Assembly (NCBI GenBank): GCA_903893975.1 | Contig: CAITOL010000059.1 | Coordinates: 1-47,542 of the forward strand | DNA: 47,542 nt | Source: an uncultured Rhodospirillales bacterium | GTDB lineage: Bacteria > Pseudomonadota > Alphaproteobacteria > Acetobacterales > Acetobacteraceae | Reading direction: 5' to 3' | Shown here: piece after piece, positions 25,740 through 35,567 of the stretch | Layout: each line of letters begins with the position of its first letter | Numbering within the stretch: position 1 is the stretch's first letter | Made by a program: the position numbers and the translations under genes | The notes under the pieces: model-generated | Databases searched by the model: none | What the model was told of the DNA's origin: nothing | What the model saw: only the letters and a program-made list of their open reading frames with translations

Positions 25740-28012
25740 CCTTTATTGGCAACAAATCCGATCTGCGCGTTGTTGGCACCCGTCCGGTTCGCCCGGACGG
25801 CGTGGAAAAAGTAACCGGCCGTGCCACCTATGGCGCCGATTTCCGGCTGCCCGGCCAGCTCGTCGGCAAAATCCTGCGCAGCCCGCACGCCCATGCGCGC
25901 ATCGTCAAGATCGACACCTCCAAGGCCGAAGCCCTGCCCGGCGTGAAAGCGGTGATGACCGCCGCCGACCTGCCGGACATCGACCCGACGGAAGCCTTCG
26001 TCGGCGAAGGTGCCACCAATTTCCGCGACCAGTCGCTGAACATCATGGCGCGCGGCAAGGCGCTGTATGAAGGCCATGCGGTGGCTGCGGTCGCCGCGAC
26101 CTCCAACTCCATCGCCGATGCGGCTCTGGCGTTGATCGAGGTCACGTATGAAGTCCTGCCGCATGTCATCGACGTCGAAGCCGCCATGGCGCCCGACGCC
26201 CCGGTGCTGGACGAGCAGATGTTCACCGCCGGCGTGGACCCCAAGCCCACCACGCCGTCCAACATCGCGAAGAAAATCGTGCTGAAATCTGGCGATATCG
26301 ATGCCGGCTTCGCCTCGGCCGACGTCATCGCCGAAGGCCGCTACGTGACTGCCGCCGTGCATCAGGCCTATATCGAGCCGCATGCCTGTATCGCCGCCAT
26401 CACCACCGATGGCCAGTGCACGGTCTACGCCTCCAGCCAGGGTCATTTCATGATCCGCGCTTTCTGCTCCAAGCTGCTGGGCATTGAGCTGTCCAACATC
26501 CGCGTCATCCCGATGGAAATCGGCGGTGGTTTCGGTGGCAAAACCATCATCTATCTCGAACCCGTTGCCCTCACCCTCGCGCGCAAAGCCGGCCGCCCGG
26601 TGAAAATCGTCATGAGCCGCGACGAAGTGTTCCGCGCCTCCGGCCCGACCTCGGGCGCGGTGGTGGAAGTGAAGATGGGCGCCAAGAAAGACGGCACCAT
26701 CGTCGCCGCCCAGGCGGTGATGAAATACCAGGCCGGTGCCTTCCAGGGCTCCCCGGTGCAGCCGGGCCTGATGTGCGCCTTCGCGATGTACAACATCGCC
26801 AACGTGCATGAAACCGGCTACGACGTGCTGTCCAACCGCCCGAAGGTCGCGGCCTACCGCGCCCCTGGCGCGCCGATTTCGTCCTATGCGGTCGAACAGG
26901 TGGTCGATGATCTCGCCCGCCAGCTCGGCATGGACGCGATCACCATCCGCGAGAAGAACGCCGCCAAAGCCGGCACCAAAACCGTCTACGGCGTCACCTT
27001 CCCCGATATCGGCTACGAGCAGGTGCTCGCCGCCGCCAAGGCGCATCCGCACTGGTCCGCCCCGCTAGGCCCGAACCAGGGCCGTGGCATCGCCACCGGC
27101 TTCTGGTTCAACATCGGCGGTGAAAGCTCGGCCTCGGTCTTCATCAACGAAGATGGCAGCGTCAACGTCGTCTCCGGCAGCCCGGATATCGGCGGCAGCC
27201 GCGCCTCGATGGCCATGATGGCCGCCGAAGTGCTCGGCATCCCCGTCGATAACGTCCGCCCGATTATTGGTGACACCGCCTCCATCGGCTTCACCAACGT
27301 CACCGGCGGCAGCCGCGTCACCTATGCCACCGGCATGGCGACGGTGCAGGCGACGGAAAAGGTGATCGAGCAGCTGAAGCAGCGCGCCGCGATGATCTGG
27401 GACATCAGCCCCGATGCGGTGGACTGGAAGGACGGCCAGGCCGTGCCCGCCGGTGCCAATGCTGGCGGGTTCGACCCGCTGCCGCTGGCCGCTATCGCCG
27501 CCAAAGCCGCCAAAACCGGCGGGCCGATCGGCGCGGAGATCTCGATCAACGCCCAAGGCGCCGGCCCCGGCTTCGGCGCGCATATCTGCGACGTGGAAGT
27601 GGACCGTGAAACCGGCCAGACCACCATCCTGCGCTATACCGCGGTGCAGGATGTCGGCCGCGCCATTCACCCGGCCTATGTCGAAGGGCAAATCCAGGGC
27701 GGCGCCGTGCAAGGCATCGGCTGGGCGCTGAACGAGGAATATATCTACGACAAGAACGGCCGGATGGATAATTCCGGCTTCCTCGACTACCGCGTCCCCG
27801 TCGCCTCCGACCTGCCGATGATCGACGCCGTGCTGGTGGAAGTGCCGAACACCCGCCACCCGTTCGGTGTGCGCGGCGTGGGCGAAGTGCCGATCGTGCC
27901 GCCGATGGGTGCGATTGGAAACGCCGTCCGCGACGCGATCGGCATCCGCCTGCACTCGCTGCCGATGTCGCCGCCGAAAGTGCGCGCGGCGTTGGACGCT
28001 GGCCAAGGCTGA
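25736..28012 (+). CDS. Molybdenum hydroxylase large (molybdopterin-binding) subunit
   Basis: 758 residues of the xanthine-dehydrogenase/CoxL family. The cofactor loop GGGFGGK is at 263-269, the YRAPGAP substrate-channel block follows, and the catalytic base is Glu717 in GVRGVGEVPIVPP. The CO-dehydrogenase active-site signature with selenocyanate-type Cys (AYRCSFR) is absent, so it is not a CO oxidiser. Related enzymes oxidise xanthine, nicotinate, isoquinoline, 4-hydroxybenzoyl-CoA or aldehydes. The sequence alone does not decide, but YRAPGAP instead of the xanthine-dehydrogenase FRGFG-type loop argues against a classical xanthine dehydrogenase. It overlaps the 2Fe-2S gene by four bases; the MoaD-like gene follows after 15 bases. 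Confidence 0.92.
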   Translation: MTFIGNKSDLRVVGTRPVRPDGVEKVTGRATYGADFRLPGQLVGKILRSPHAHARIVKIDTSKAEALPGVKAVMTAADLPDIDPTEAFVGEGATNFRDQSLNIMARGKALYEGHAVAAVAATSNSIADAALALIEVTYEVLPHVIDVEAAMAPDAPVLDEQMFTAGVDPKPTTPSNIAKKIVLKSGDIDAGFASADVIAEGRYVTAAVHQAYIEPHACIAAITTDGQCTVYASSQGHFMIRAFCSKLLGIELSNIRVIPMEIGGGFGGKTIIYLEPVALTLARKAGRPVKIVMSRDEVFRASGPTSGAVVEVKMGAKKDGTIVAAQAVMKYQAGAFQGSPVQPGLMCAFAMYNIANVHETGYDVLSNRPKVAAYRAPGAPISSYAVEQVVDDLARQLGMDAITIREKNAAKAGTKTVYGVTFPDIGYEQVLAAAKAHPHWSAPLGPNQGRGIATGFWFNIGGESSASVFINEDGSVNVVSGSPDIGGSRASMAMMAAEVLGIPVDNVRPIIGDTASIGFTNVTGGSRVTYATGMATVQATEKVIEQLKQRAAMIWDISPDAVDWKDGQAVPAGANAGGFDPLPLAAIAAKAAKTGGPIGAEISINAQGAGPGFGAHICDVEVDRETGQTTILRYTAVQDVGRAIHPAYVEGQIQGGAVQGIGWALNEEYIYDKNGRMDNSGFLDYRVPVASDLPMIDAVLVEVPNTRHPFGVRGVGEVPIVPPMGAIGNAVRDAIGIRLHSLPMSPPKVRAALDAGQG

Positions 28013-28027
28013 GCGAGACTGAGCTAA

Positions 28028-28276
28028 ATGCGTAAGGTCGTCATCTCCGGTTCATCCTGCCGCGCCTTCACTGGCGGCGTGGATGAATTCGAGGTGACGG
28101 CCGATACGTTCGGCCGCCTGATCCGTGAACTCGACCTGCGCTTCCCCGGCCTCGGCCATCACGTCGAAGAATTCATGGCAGTGGCCATCGACGGCGTGAT
28201 TTTCCAGGACGCGCACGCCGAACCACTGCCCGACAACAGCGAAATCGTGCTGATCCCCAAAATCGGCGCCGGCTGA
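28028..28276 (+). CDS. MoaD/ThiS-like ubiquitin-fold small protein
   Basis: 82 residues with the pattern of the beta-grasp sulfur carriers: a short N-terminal strand, the helix region (FGRLIRELDLRFPGLGHHV), a VAIDGVIF strand and a C-terminal NSEIVLIPKIGAG tail. MoaD and ThiS end in Gly-Gly, whose carboxylate is adenylated and thiolated; here the tail is Gly-Ala-Gly, so chemistry may differ. It is the fourth gene of the hydroxylase operon, which suggests a dedicated role in cofactor sulfuration or assembly for this enzyme. No MoaE, MoeB or XdhC chaperone gene is adjacent. Confidence 0.78.
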   Translation: MRKVVISGSSCRAFTGGVDEFEVTADTFGRLIRELDLRFPGLGHHVEEFMAVAIDGVIFQDAHAEPLPDNSEIVLIPKIGAG

Positions 28277-28287
28277 ACCCCACAACC

Positions 28288-29985
28288 TCAGGCCGCGCGC
28301 AACTCCGCCAGCACGCCGGTCATCTGCGCTTTCAGCAACGAGCCGTTGCGCACCAATTCGCCCGAGGAGGCCAAAACCTGTGTCGATGCCGCACCGGTCC
28401 GCATCGCCGCCTGGCTCATCGCATCAATGCTGCCCGCGACCTCATCGGTTGTCGCCGCCGCAGAATGCATCCGCGTGAGAATCCGGTCCATCGCGCCGGT
28501 CTGATCCTGCACTTCCGCCGCAATACGGCGCGCGGTTTCATTCACCCGCCCAACCGTCTGCGCTACAGCTTGGATGGTATCGACCGCCCCCTGCGTCGCC
28601 GCCTGAATGCTGGCAATCTCCCGGGCAATTTCCTCGGTCGCCTTCGCGGTTTGGGTGGCGAGCGCCTTCACCTCGGACGCCACCACCGCGAAGCCTTTAC
28701 CCGCCTCCCCCGCCCGGACCGCCTCGATGGTTGCGTTCAGGGCCAGCAAATTCGTCTGTTCGGCAATGGCCCGAATAATCCTGACCACACCGCCGATTTT
28801 CTCAGCGGTCGCCGCCAAACCTTCCACTTGCAAAGTCGAATTCTGCGCCTGTTGCACGCTCGCATCGATCAACGCATTCGTCTCGGCCACGCGTTCGGTA
28901 ATCGCCCCAAGCGAGGTGGACAGCGTATCCGCCGTCGTCGCCACATCGCGCATCGCAATCGTCACCTCACCGGCCGCACCGGCGACCTGCGTCGATTGCG
29001 CGGCAGTCGCCTGCGAGGTATCGGACATCATCTGCGCCGTGGCCTCCAGGTCACCCGCCGCATGCGCCAGCGTGTTCACCACCCCGCTCATGTCGATTTC
29101 AAATCGGTCCGCCAACGCGCGCATCGTTTCGCGTCGGGTGCGCACGCCCTGCTCATCGGCGCTTGCCTGCGTCTGCCGCATCGTCTCGGCGCTGCGCAAC
29201 TCGCGCTGGAACACCGCAATCGCCGCCGCCATCCGGCCAACTTCATCGTGGCGCTCGCTGCCGGGCACATGCACATTCAGGTCCCCCCCGGCCAATGCCG
29301 CCATCACGCGCTCCAGGCCACGCAGCGTCCCCACAATGTCGCGGCTAATCGCCAACACCAGGCCCAGCAGCACCAGGCAGGTCACCCCACCGATCACCGC
29401 CAAACGATGCCAGACCTGGGCAAACGCCGCTTCCACGTCATCGGTCCAGGTCCCGATCAGAAAGTTCAATTGCCACGGGCGAAAGCGGATCACCGCCGAT
29501 ACTTTCTCCTGCGGCACCGTCGCGCCGGGCTTTACCGCCAGATAGCGGATAACGCCGGTATCCCGTGGCCCCAGTTCCGCGGCAATCAGGTCCTGCGTCC
29601 ACCGCCCCGATGCATCACGGGACGCGGTTGGCTTGCCTTCGAGCTTGGGGTTACCCCCGTGCATGACCACCATCCCGTCATCACGCTGCGCCAACAGATA
29701 ATCCCCGGCAGCGCCGAAGCGCACCGCATGCACCCGCTCACGAAATTGCTCCATGGCCGCCTCGCGCGTCAGGCGTCCAGCGGTCACATCGGCCTGCAAC
29801 CCGGCGGCAAAGTCCACGGCGATCCGTCCGACCGCCTCGACCTTGGCAATCCGATCCTCGACCATGCGCTCCCGCATCACCGACACGCCGGCAACCGTGA
29901 CCACCCCAACCCCGGACGCTGCGAGCAACAGCAATACCAGCAACTTCTTACGTAACGAAAAGTCGAAAAAACTAACCATCGCCAT
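28288..29985 (-). CDS. Methyl-accepting chemotaxis protein with periplasmic Cache-type sensor
   Basis: About 565 residues. A first membrane helix ([21 protein letters not shown]) is followed by a periplasmic domain of about 140 residues with a single-Cache pattern ([20 protein letters not shown]). Then come a second helix ([16 protein letters not shown]), a HAMP linker and a cytoplasmic signalling domain whose hairpin tip reads [25 protein letters not shown]. It would sense small organic acids or similar ligands and control CheA. ATG 29985 is preferred, with ATG 29979 possible; a GTG at 30006 is less likely. No C-terminal CheR-docking pentapeptide is seen. A perfect CtrA-type box lies 41 bases upstream. 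It is convergent with the hydroxylase operon. Confidence 0.92.
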   Translation of the reverse strand: MAMVSFFDFSLRKKLLVLLLLAASGVGVVTVAGVSVMRERMVEDRIAKVEAVGRIAVDFAAGLQADVTAGRLTREAAMEQFRERVHAVRFGAAGDYLLAQRDDGMVVMHGGNPKLEGKPTASRDASGRWTQDLIAAELGPRDTGVIRYLAVKPGATVPQEKVSAVIRFRPWQLNFLIGTWTDDVEAAFAQVWHRLAVIGGVTCLVLLGLVLAISRDIVGTLRGLERVMAALAGGDLNVHVPGSERHDEVGRMAAAIAVFQRELRSAETMRQTQASADEQGVRTRRETMRALADRFEIDMSGVVNTLAHAAGDLEATAQMMSDTSQATAAQSTQVAGAAGEVTIAMRDVATTADTLSTSLGAITERVAETNALIDASVQQAQNSTLQVEGLAATAEKIGGVVRIIRAIAEQTNLLALNATIEAVRAGEAGKGFAVVASEVKALATQTAKATEEIAREIASIQAATQGAVDTIQAVAQTVGRVNETARRIAAEVQDQTGAMDRILTRMHSAAATTDEVAGSIDAMSQAAMRTGAASTQVLASSGELVRNGSLLKAQMTGVLAELRAA

Positions 29986-30025
29986 GACCCACGTGGTGAC
30001 CTGCACCAGGGATGACAGCCCAAGA

Positions 30026-30040
30026 TTAAACCCGGCTTAA
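30026..30040. promoter_or_regulatory. CtrA-type binding box upstream of the chemoreceptor gene
   Basis: TTAA-N7-TTAA (TTAA 30026-30029, seven bases, TTAA 30037-30040) matches the CtrA consensus exactly, inside a wider imperfect palindrome GATTAA...TTAATC. It lies in the 68-base gap between the glutathione peroxidase stop and the chemoreceptor start, upstream of the receptor. CtrA controls motility and chemotaxis genes in many alphaproteobacteria. TTAA is rare in DNA this GC-rich, which makes a chance match less likely. Confidence 0.6.
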
Positions 30041-30053
30041 TCGCCGTGACGCG

Positions 30054-30608
30054 TTAAGCATTCACCGCCAACGCCGCCTTGATCGCGCTGGACACCCGCA
30101 TTCCCGTCGGCTCATCCGCCGAGCCGAAACAGCCGACAATGCCGCCATCGCGGCCGATCACCACTTTGCAGAAATTCCAACCCGGCTCCCAGTTCTGCGC
30201 CGCCTTCACCCATTGGTAAAACGGGTCCGCCTGCGGGCCGCGTACATGGGCGATTTCAGACATCGGGAATTCCACCCCGAACGTGGCATCACAAAACTGC
30301 TTCACGGTTTTGTTATCGGCGGATTCCTGGTTGAAATCCTGGCTGGGAATACCGACCACCGTCAGCCCCTGCCCGGCCATATCCCGATGCAGCTTTTCCA
30401 GCGCCTCGTATTGGTAGGTAAAGCCGCAGAAACTCGCAGTGTTCACCACCAGCAGCGCCCGGCCCTTGAAGCTGGCCAGATCCAGCACCCCGCCTTCAAT
30501 GGCGGTGAATTTGAAATCCCAGGCCGCCTTTCCCGCCGCCTGCGCCGCCCCTGCGGTCAACATGGCAGCAGCAGCCAGCAGCACGTCGCGACGGGGCAGG
30601 TCATTCAT
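30054..30608 (-). CDS. Glutathione peroxidase family protein, exported
   Basis: 184 residues. The N-terminus MNDLPRRDVLLAAAAMLTAGAAQA is a signal peptide with a twin-arginine look, so the enzyme probably works in the periplasm. The catalytic block is NTASFCGFTYQYEALEKLH with Cys61 (a Cys form, not selenocysteine). The downstream FNQE and WNF blocks of the tetrad are present. It reduces peroxides with thioredoxin or glutathione. Its ATG lies within the end of the sulfite-oxidase-like gene (overlap of eight bases), so the two are co-translated. Together they look like an envelope oxidative-damage unit. Confidence 0.9.
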   Translation of the reverse strand: MNDLPRRDVLLAAAAMLTAGAAQAAGKAAWDFKFTAIEGGVLDLASFKGRALLVVNTASFCGFTYQYEALEKLHRDMAGQGLTVVGIPSQDFNQESADNKTVKQFCDATFGVEFPMSEIAHVRGPQADPFYQWVKAAQNWEPGWNFCKVVIGRDGGIVGCFGSADEPTGMRVSSAIKAALAVNA

Positions 30609-31236
30609 AGCGCTCTTCCAACCAAGGGTCGGCGTTGTTGTGATAGCCGTTGCGCTCCCAAAACCCCGGCCGATCGGTCACCGAGATCTCAATCCGCCGC
30701 AGCCATTTCGCCGACTTCCATAGATATAGGCGTGGGATTAAAGCGCGCAACGGTCCGCCATGCTCCGCCGTCAGCGGCGCCCCCTGCCAGGAATGCACCA
30801 GCATCACATCCGGCTGGTCGAACTGGTCCAGCCGCAGATTGGTGATGTAGCCGTCATAGCCGTGCAGGATCACATGCGCCGCGTTGGCGTGCGGCTGCAC
30901 CTCCGCCAACACCGTCCGCGCCGCCACTCCGTGCCAGAGATTGTCGTAGCGCGACCATTGGGTCACGCAATGCATGTCGCTGATGCTGTCCTGCTGCGGC
31001 AAAGCCAGAAACGCGTCCCAGGTCAGGCTCAGCGGATGGGTCACCGCGCCATCAATGTCCAGGCGGAACCGCGCCGGGCCCACCTCGGGCTGCGCGCCCA
31101 AATCCAGCACCGGCCAGCTCTCGGTCAGCGTTTGTCCCGGCGGCAGCCGCACGACGGCAGGGTCGGCGGTGGTTCCGGTCAGCAAGCGCCCATCGCGCGC
31201 CCAACGCTTCTTCGCTTCGGTGAGTTTATCCGTCAC
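30601..31236 (-). CDS. Sulfite-oxidase-fold molybdopterin oxidoreductase, cytoplasmic form
   Basis: About 211 residues of the oxidoreductase molybdopterin-binding family. The start is GTG 31236 (MTDKLTEAKKRWARDGRLLTG), inside the last bases of smpB (overlap of 11), and matches the usual beginning of this subfamily. The molybdenum ligand is Cys90 in SDMHCVTQWSRYDN; the KSAKWLRRIE and GFWERNGYHN blocks close the fold. Relatives include the MsrP/YedY methionine sulfoxide reductase, but no Tat signal is seen, so this form is probably cytoplasmic. The substrate is unknown. It is followed directly by the exported glutathione peroxidase. Confidence 0.87.
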   Translation of the reverse strand: MTDKLTEAKKRWARDGRLLTGTTADPAVVRLPPGQTLTESWPVLDLGAQPEVGPARFRLDIDGAVTHPLSLTWDAFLALPQQDSISDMHCVTQWSRYDNLWHGVAARTVLAEVQPHANAAHVILHGYDGYITNLRLDQFDQPDVMLVHSWQGAPLTAEHGGPLRALIPRLYLWKSAKWLRRIEISVTDRPGFWERNGYHNNADPWLEERYE

Positions 31237-31720
31237 GGCCGCGGTCGCGCATGATCCGTGCTTTATCGCGCTGCCAGTCGCGCGCGGCGATGGCGTGCCG
31301 CTTATCGGCTTTGTTCCGCCCTTCGCCCAAGGCGAGTTCCACCTTGGCAATGCCGCGATCGTTGAAATGAATGTCGAGCGGCACCAGCGTCTGCCCATCG
31401 CGCGCCACCGCGCTCAGCAGCTTGACCAACTGCGTGTGCTTGACCAGCAGCTTGCGCGGCGCCCGTGGCTCGAAATGCGACAGCACCCCGCCTTGGTATT
31501 CGGGGATGTAGCAGTTGAATAAATACAATTCCCCATCCCGTTCCCCCGCCCACGCCTCGGTCAACGTCGCGCGCCCGTGCCGCAGGCTTTTCACCTCCGG
31601 CCCCTTCAGCACCAACCCGGCCTCGATGGTTTCCTTGATCGTATAGTCAAACCGCGCCTTGCGGTTCTGCGCCGCCAGGCCGTGGCTGATCAGGCCGGAT
31701 TTTTTCTTGTCAGTCGCCAT
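31226..31720 (-). CDS. smpB: SsrA-binding protein SmpB
   Basis: 164 residues. It has ARFDYTIKETIEAGLVLKG near the start, the EVKSLR block and the C-terminal basic tail after GRNKADKRHAIAARDWQRD, all standard for SmpB. SmpB carries tmRNA into stalled ribosomes. It lies 15 bases after dapA on the same strand, an order common in alphaproteobacteria. The tail overlaps the GTG start of the next gene by 11 bases. No tmRNA gene is in the window. Confidence 0.97.
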   Translation of the reverse strand: MATDKKKSGLISHGLAAQNRKARFDYTIKETIEAGLVLKGPEVKSLRHGRATLTEAWAGERDGELYLFNCYIPEYQGGVLSHFEPRAPRKLLVKHTQLVKLLSAVARDGQTLVPLDIHFNDRGIAKVELALGEGRNKADKRHAIAARDWQRDKARIMRDRGRDG

Positions 31721-31735
31721 TCAACGGGGGGCCAT

Positions 31736-32614
31736 TCAGTTGAGGATGCCGGCATGCTGCATCGCCGCGCGCACCCGCGCTTTTGTCGCATCGCCCGGCG
31801 GGGCCAGCGGCAGACGGCAGATTTCAGCGGTCAGCCCCAACAGGCTGGCGGCATATTTCACCGGGCCCGGGCTGGTTTCGCTGAACAGCGCATCATGCAG
31901 CGGGAACAAACGCTGCTGAATGGCGTTGGCATCGGCCATCCGGCCTTCCGCCCACGCCTTCTGCATCTCCGCGCACAGCCGCGGCGCCACATTCGCGGTC
32001 ACGCTGATGCAGCCATGCCCACCGGCGGCGTTGAACGCCAGCGCCGTGTGATCCTCGCCAGACAGCTGGATGAAATCCTCGCCACAGGCGATCCGCGTGT
32101 GCATCGGCCGCGCCAGATTGGCGGTCGCGTCCTTCACGCCGACGATGTTCTTGTGCTTGGCCAGCCGCGCCATCGTCTCCACGCTCATATCAATCACGCT
32201 GCGCGGCGGGATGTTATAGATATACATCGGAATATTGGCGCTGTCGGCAATCGCCGAGAAATGCAGGAACATCCCCTCCTGCGTCGGCTTATTGTAATAC
32301 GGCGTCACCACCAAAATCCCGTCCGCACCGGCCTTCTGCGCGTGCTGCGCGAAATCGATCGCCTCGGCCGTGCTGTTGGAACCCGCCCCGGCCATCACCG
32401 GCACCCGCCCTGCCGCCACCGCGATGGTGATTTCCACCACCCGCTTATGTTCCGCATGGCTCAACGTCGGTGACTCGCCGGTGGTGCCGCACGGCACCAG
32501 GCCCTGCGTGCCTTCGCGGATCTGCCAGTCCACGAACGCCTCCAGCTTTTTCTCATCCACCGTGCCGTCGTCGCGCATGGGTGTGATGATGGCAACGCAG
32601 GAGCCTTTGAACAT
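31736..32614 (-). CDS. dapA: 4-hydroxy-tetrahydrodipicolinate synthase
   Basis: 292 residues, full DapA length. Visible are the [12 protein letters not shown] block (Thr44/Thr45), the catalytic Tyr133 in YIYNIPPRS and the Schiff-base Lys161 in GVKDATANL. It condenses pyruvate with aspartate semialdehyde on the way to lysine and diaminopimelate. ATG 32614 follows a GGGGAATG Shine-Dalgarno-like stretch. It is divergent from slt (90-base gap) and leads the dapA-smpB unit. Adjacency to a peptidoglycan transglycosylase is a common alphaproteobacterial arrangement. Confidence 0.95.
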   Translation of the reverse strand: MFKGSCVAIITPMRDDGTVDEKKLEAFVDWQIREGTQGLVPCGTTGESPTLSHAEHKRVVEITIAVAAGRVPVMAGAGSNSTAEAIDFAQHAQKAGADGILVVTPYYNKPTQEGMFLHFSAIADSANIPMYIYNIPPRSVIDMSVETMARLAKHKNIVGVKDATANLARPMHTRIACGEDFIQLSGEDHTALAFNAAGGHGCISVTANVAPRLCAEMQKAWAEGRMADANAIQQRLFPLHDALFSETSPGPVKYAASLLGLTAEICRLPLAPPGDATKARVRAAMQHAGILN

Positions 32615-32704
32615 CGACGCATTCCCCGGAGAGCATAAATTTTGGAGACGAAAACCTAGGCGCATGGGGGATGCACCGCAAGGCCATGCACGGTAGAAGG
32701 CGCT

Positions 32705-34639
32705 ATGCGCATCCTGATCCTGCTGCTCGTCCTGCTCTGCCCGCTCACCGCCCCGGCGCAAACCGTCAGCGCGCAAGACGTGATGGCGCTGGTGCGCGCC
32801 GATCGCTGGCAAGATGCCATGGTCGCAGCGGTGCAGCACCCGGACCCGGTCGCCGCCAAGCTGGTCACCTGGTACCGCCTGCTCGCCCCTGCCGGCGGCA
32901 GCCTGGCGGAGATCATCGCCTTTCAGGCCAGCAGCCCGGATTGGCCACTGCCCACCAGCCTCGCCCGCCGCCGCGACGAAGCCCTGGCGGCCGAACCGGA
33001 TGAGGCCGCCGCCCTCGCCGCCTGCGACAAATCGCAGCCGACCCTGACCGTGGCCCTGCTGCGCTGCGCCGAAACCCTGGCCAAAGCCGGCCGCGCGGCC
33101 GACGCCGCCAGCCTCGCCCGCACCATCTGGGCCGAAGGCAACCTGGATGCCGGCACCGAAGGCAAGTTCCTGACGCGTTGGGGCAGCGTGCTGCGGCGGG
33201 AGGATACCTTGCACCGCTTCGACCGGCTGGCCTGGAACGAACCCAACGCCGCCAGCCGCCTGCTGCCACGGCTGGACCCGGCCGACCGCAAATTCGCCGA
33301 AGCCCGCCTCGCCCTGCGGCGCGATGAAGGCAATGCGCGCAGCACGCTGGCCGGGCTGACCGACGCGCAGCGCGCCGACCCAACCCTGTTTCTGGAACAG
33401 GCCCGCTGGCTGCGCCGCAACGGCCAGGAAGATGCCGCATTGGCGCTCTGGCTCGCCACCGGCACGGCGGTGGAGAACGCCGCCGCCAAGGACCGGATTG
33501 CGGCGTTTTGGGATGAACGCAACCTGCTCGCCCGCCGCCGCCTGCGCATTGGCGATGCCGAGGGCGCCTACCGCCTCGCCGACGGCCACGCCCAGACCGG
33601 GGTGGAACAAGTGGTCGATGCCGAATTCCTCGCCGGCTTCATCGCCCTGCAACGGCTCGGCAATCGCCCGGATGCGGAACGCCATTTCAAGGCGCTCGCC
33701 GCCGCCTCCAAGGCCGCGATCACCCAGGGCCGGGCGCATTACTGGCTCGCCCGCAGCGCCGCCACCCCGTCGGAGGCGCAACGCCAATTCGCCCTCGCCG
33801 CCGCCTATCCCAGCACCTTCTACGGCCAACTCGCCGCCCTCGCTTTGGGGGACAGCCCGCAAGCCCTGGCGGCCCGGCTGAACGTGGCCGCAACCCCGGT
33901 CGATCCTGCCCGCGCGCTCGACCTCGCCGGGCGCGAACTCGCCCGTGCCGCCGCCATTTTGGTGGGATGGGGCGAACCGCGCCGCGCCGCCGCCTTCCTG
34001 CTGCGGCTGGATGATATTTCCCCCGATCCGGCGGTGCGCGACATGGCCGCCCGCCTCGCCGCTGGCCTCGGCGTGCCCGATGTTGCCGTTGCCCTCGCCC
34101 GCCGCGCCGGGCGCGATGGGTTGGTGCCGCTCGCCACCGGCTGGCCGCTCGCGCTCGACGTGCCGCGTGACAGCGCGGTGGAACCCGCTTTGGTGCTCGG
34201 CATCACCCGCCAGGAAAGCAGCTTCGACAGCGCCACCACCAGCCCGGCCGGCGCGCGCGGCCTGATGCAGTTGATGCCGGCCACCGCCACCCAGGTCGGC
34301 CGCAAACTCGGCCTCGCCGTCACCCCCGCAGCCCTGACCGCCGATCCGGCGCTGAACCTGCGCCTCGGCACCGCCTATCTCGCCGATCTGATGACCCAGT
34401 TTGAAGCCGCCAGCCCGCTCGCCATCGCCGGCTATAATGCCGGGCCGAACCGCGTCATCGAATGGCTCGGCGCCAACGGCGACCCGCGCCGCAAGGCGAT
34501 CGATGTGGTGGACTGGATCGAATTGATCCCCTTCGCCGAAACCCGCAACTACGTGCAGCGGGTGACGGAAAATCAGCTGATCTACCGCGCCCGGCTCGGG
34601 CTGGTGGCGGCGCACCCGCTGGCCGCCTGGCTGCCGTGA
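32705..34639 (+). CDS. slt: Soluble lytic murein transglycosylase (Slt type)
   Basis: 644 residues. A signal peptide ([17 protein letters not shown]) is followed by a long helical repeat region, typical of the U-shaped Slt70 superhelix, and a C-terminal lysozyme-like domain: [20 protein letters not shown] with catalytic Glu504, [10 protein letters not shown] and a closing [12 protein letters not shown] block. It cleaves peptidoglycan glycan strands to 1,6-anhydro ends. The stop overlaps the GTG start of pgpA (GTGA). Divergent from dapA. Confidence 0.95.
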   Translation: MRILILLLVLLCPLTAPAQTVSAQDVMALVRADRWQDAMVAAVQHPDPVAAKLVTWYRLLAPAGGSLAEIIAFQASSPDWPLPTSLARRRDEALAAEPDEAAALAACDKSQPTLTVALLRCAETLAKAGRAADAASLARTIWAEGNLDAGTEGKFLTRWGSVLRREDTLHRFDRLAWNEPNAASRLLPRLDPADRKFAEARLALRRDEGNARSTLAGLTDAQRADPTLFLEQARWLRRNGQEDAALALWLATGTAVENAAAKDRIAAFWDERNLLARRRLRIGDAEGAYRLADGHAQTGVEQVVDAEFLAGFIALQRLGNRPDAERHFKALAAASKAAITQGRAHYWLARSAATPSEAQRQFALAAAYPSTFYGQLAALALGDSPQALAARLNVAATPVDPARALDLAGRELARAAAILVGWGEPRRAAAFLLRLDDISPDPAVRDMAARLAAGLGVPDVAVALARRAGRDGLVPLATGWPLALDVPRDSAVEPALVLGITRQESSFDSATTSPAGARGLMQLMPATATQVGRKLGLAVTPAALTADPALNLRLGTAYLADLMTQFEAASPLAIAGYNAGPNRVIEWLGANGDPRRKAIDVVDWIELIPFAETRNYVQRVTENQLIYRARLGLVAAHPLAAWLP

Positions 34640-35079
34640 TCCGCTTCATCGCCAGCGGCTTTGGCTGCGGCTACGCCAAGGTTGCCCCGGGCACCTTCGG
34701 CTCGGCCGGCGGGCTGGCGCTCGGCGCGCTGTTGCTGTGGCGGGCACCGGCGCTTCTCCCGCTTGCCGGCCTGCTCGCCACCCTGCTCGGCCTCTGGGCC
34801 GTGCACCGCATCGGCGGCGACGATGATCCAGGCTGGATCACCATTGATGAAGTCGCCGGCCAGTTGCTGGCGCTGCTGCCGCTCTCCACCCCCTCCCCGC
34901 TCGGCCTGCTCGCCGCCTTCGCCCTGTTCCGCCTGCTGGACATTCTCAAGCCCGGCCCGGTCGGCTGGGCGGACCGCCAGCACGGCGCCGCTGGCGTGAT
35001 GGGCGATGATGTCATTGCCGGGCTGCTCGCCGCCGGAATTTTGTGGGCAGCGATGGCCCGTTGGCCCATAATTTCCTAA
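34636..35079 (+). CDS. pgpA: Phosphatidylglycerophosphatase A
   Basis: 147 residues, hydrophobic, with the PgpA landmarks [35 protein letters not shown] (acidic metal site) and [27 protein letters not shown]. It removes phosphate from phosphatidylglycerol phosphate in the inner membrane. The start is GTG 34636, overlapping the slt stop by four bases; its own TAA shares a base with the cinA/pncC ATG. The GTG choice gives the canonical (M)[11 protein letters not shown] beginning. Confidence 0.93.
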   Translation: MIRFIASGFGCGYAKVAPGTFGSAGGLALGALLLWRAPALLPLAGLLATLLGLWAVHRIGGDDDPGWITIDEVAGQLLALLPLSTPSPLGLLAAFALFRLLDILKPGPVGWADRQHGAAGVMGDDVIAGLLAAGILWAAMARWPIIS

Positions 35080-35564
35080 TGATCGACGACTCCATCCTCG
35101 CCCAGGCCGAATCCCTGCTCGCCGCGTGCCGCGCCGCGGGCCTCAAACTCGCCACCGCCGAAAGCTGCACCGGCGGCCTGATCGCCGCCACCCTCACCGC
35201 TATCGCCGGCAGTTCGGACGTGGTGGATCGCGGCTTCGTCACCTATTCGAACGACGCCAAAACGGATCTGGTCGGCGTCCCGCCCGACCTCATCGCCGCC
35301 CACGGCGCGGTGAGCGAGCCGGTGGCGCGCGCCATGGCCGAAGGCGCGGTCGCACGCTCGCTGGCGGATCTGTCCATCAGCGTCACCGGCGTCGCCGGGC
35401 CGGGCGGCGGCAGTGCGGAAAAGCCGGTTGGGCTGGTCTGGTTCGGCTGCGCCAGACGCGGCGCGCCCACCATCAGCGAACACCGCATCTTCCCCGGCGA
35501 TCGGTCAGACGTGCGGCGCGCCACCGTGGTGCACGCCCTGCACCTGCTGCGCAGCCGGTTCTAA
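35079..35564 (+). CDS. pncC: Nicotinamide-nucleotide amidohydrolase, single-domain CinA/PncC
   Basis: 161 residues, the short form with only the CinA C-terminal domain. It has LATAESCTGGLIAATLTAIAG, SNDAKTDLVGV, HGAVSEPVARAMAEGA and VTGVAGPGGGSAEKPVGLV. It deamidates nicotinamide mononucleotide to nicotinate mononucleotide in NAD recycling. The ATG shares one base with the pgpA stop (TAATG), an arrangement seen in many alphaproteobacteria. Confidence 0.93.
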   Translation: MIDDSILAQAESLLAACRAAGLKLATAESCTGGLIAATLTAIAGSSDVVDRGFVTYSNDAKTDLVGVPPDLIAAHGAVSEPVARAMAEGAVARSLADLSISVTGVAGPGGGSAEKPVGLVWFGCARRGAPTISEHRIFPGDRSDVRRATVVHALHLLRSRF

Positions 35565-35567
35565 CCC

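Noticed and set aside
24387-28012. Carbon monoxide dehydrogenase
   Set aside because: The large subunit lacks the AYRCSFR active-site loop needed for CO oxidation.
32615-34615. Upstream extension of the dapA frame to nearly 960 codons
   Set aside because: It lies opposite slt and has no family pattern; DapA begins at ATG 32614 (MFKGSC).
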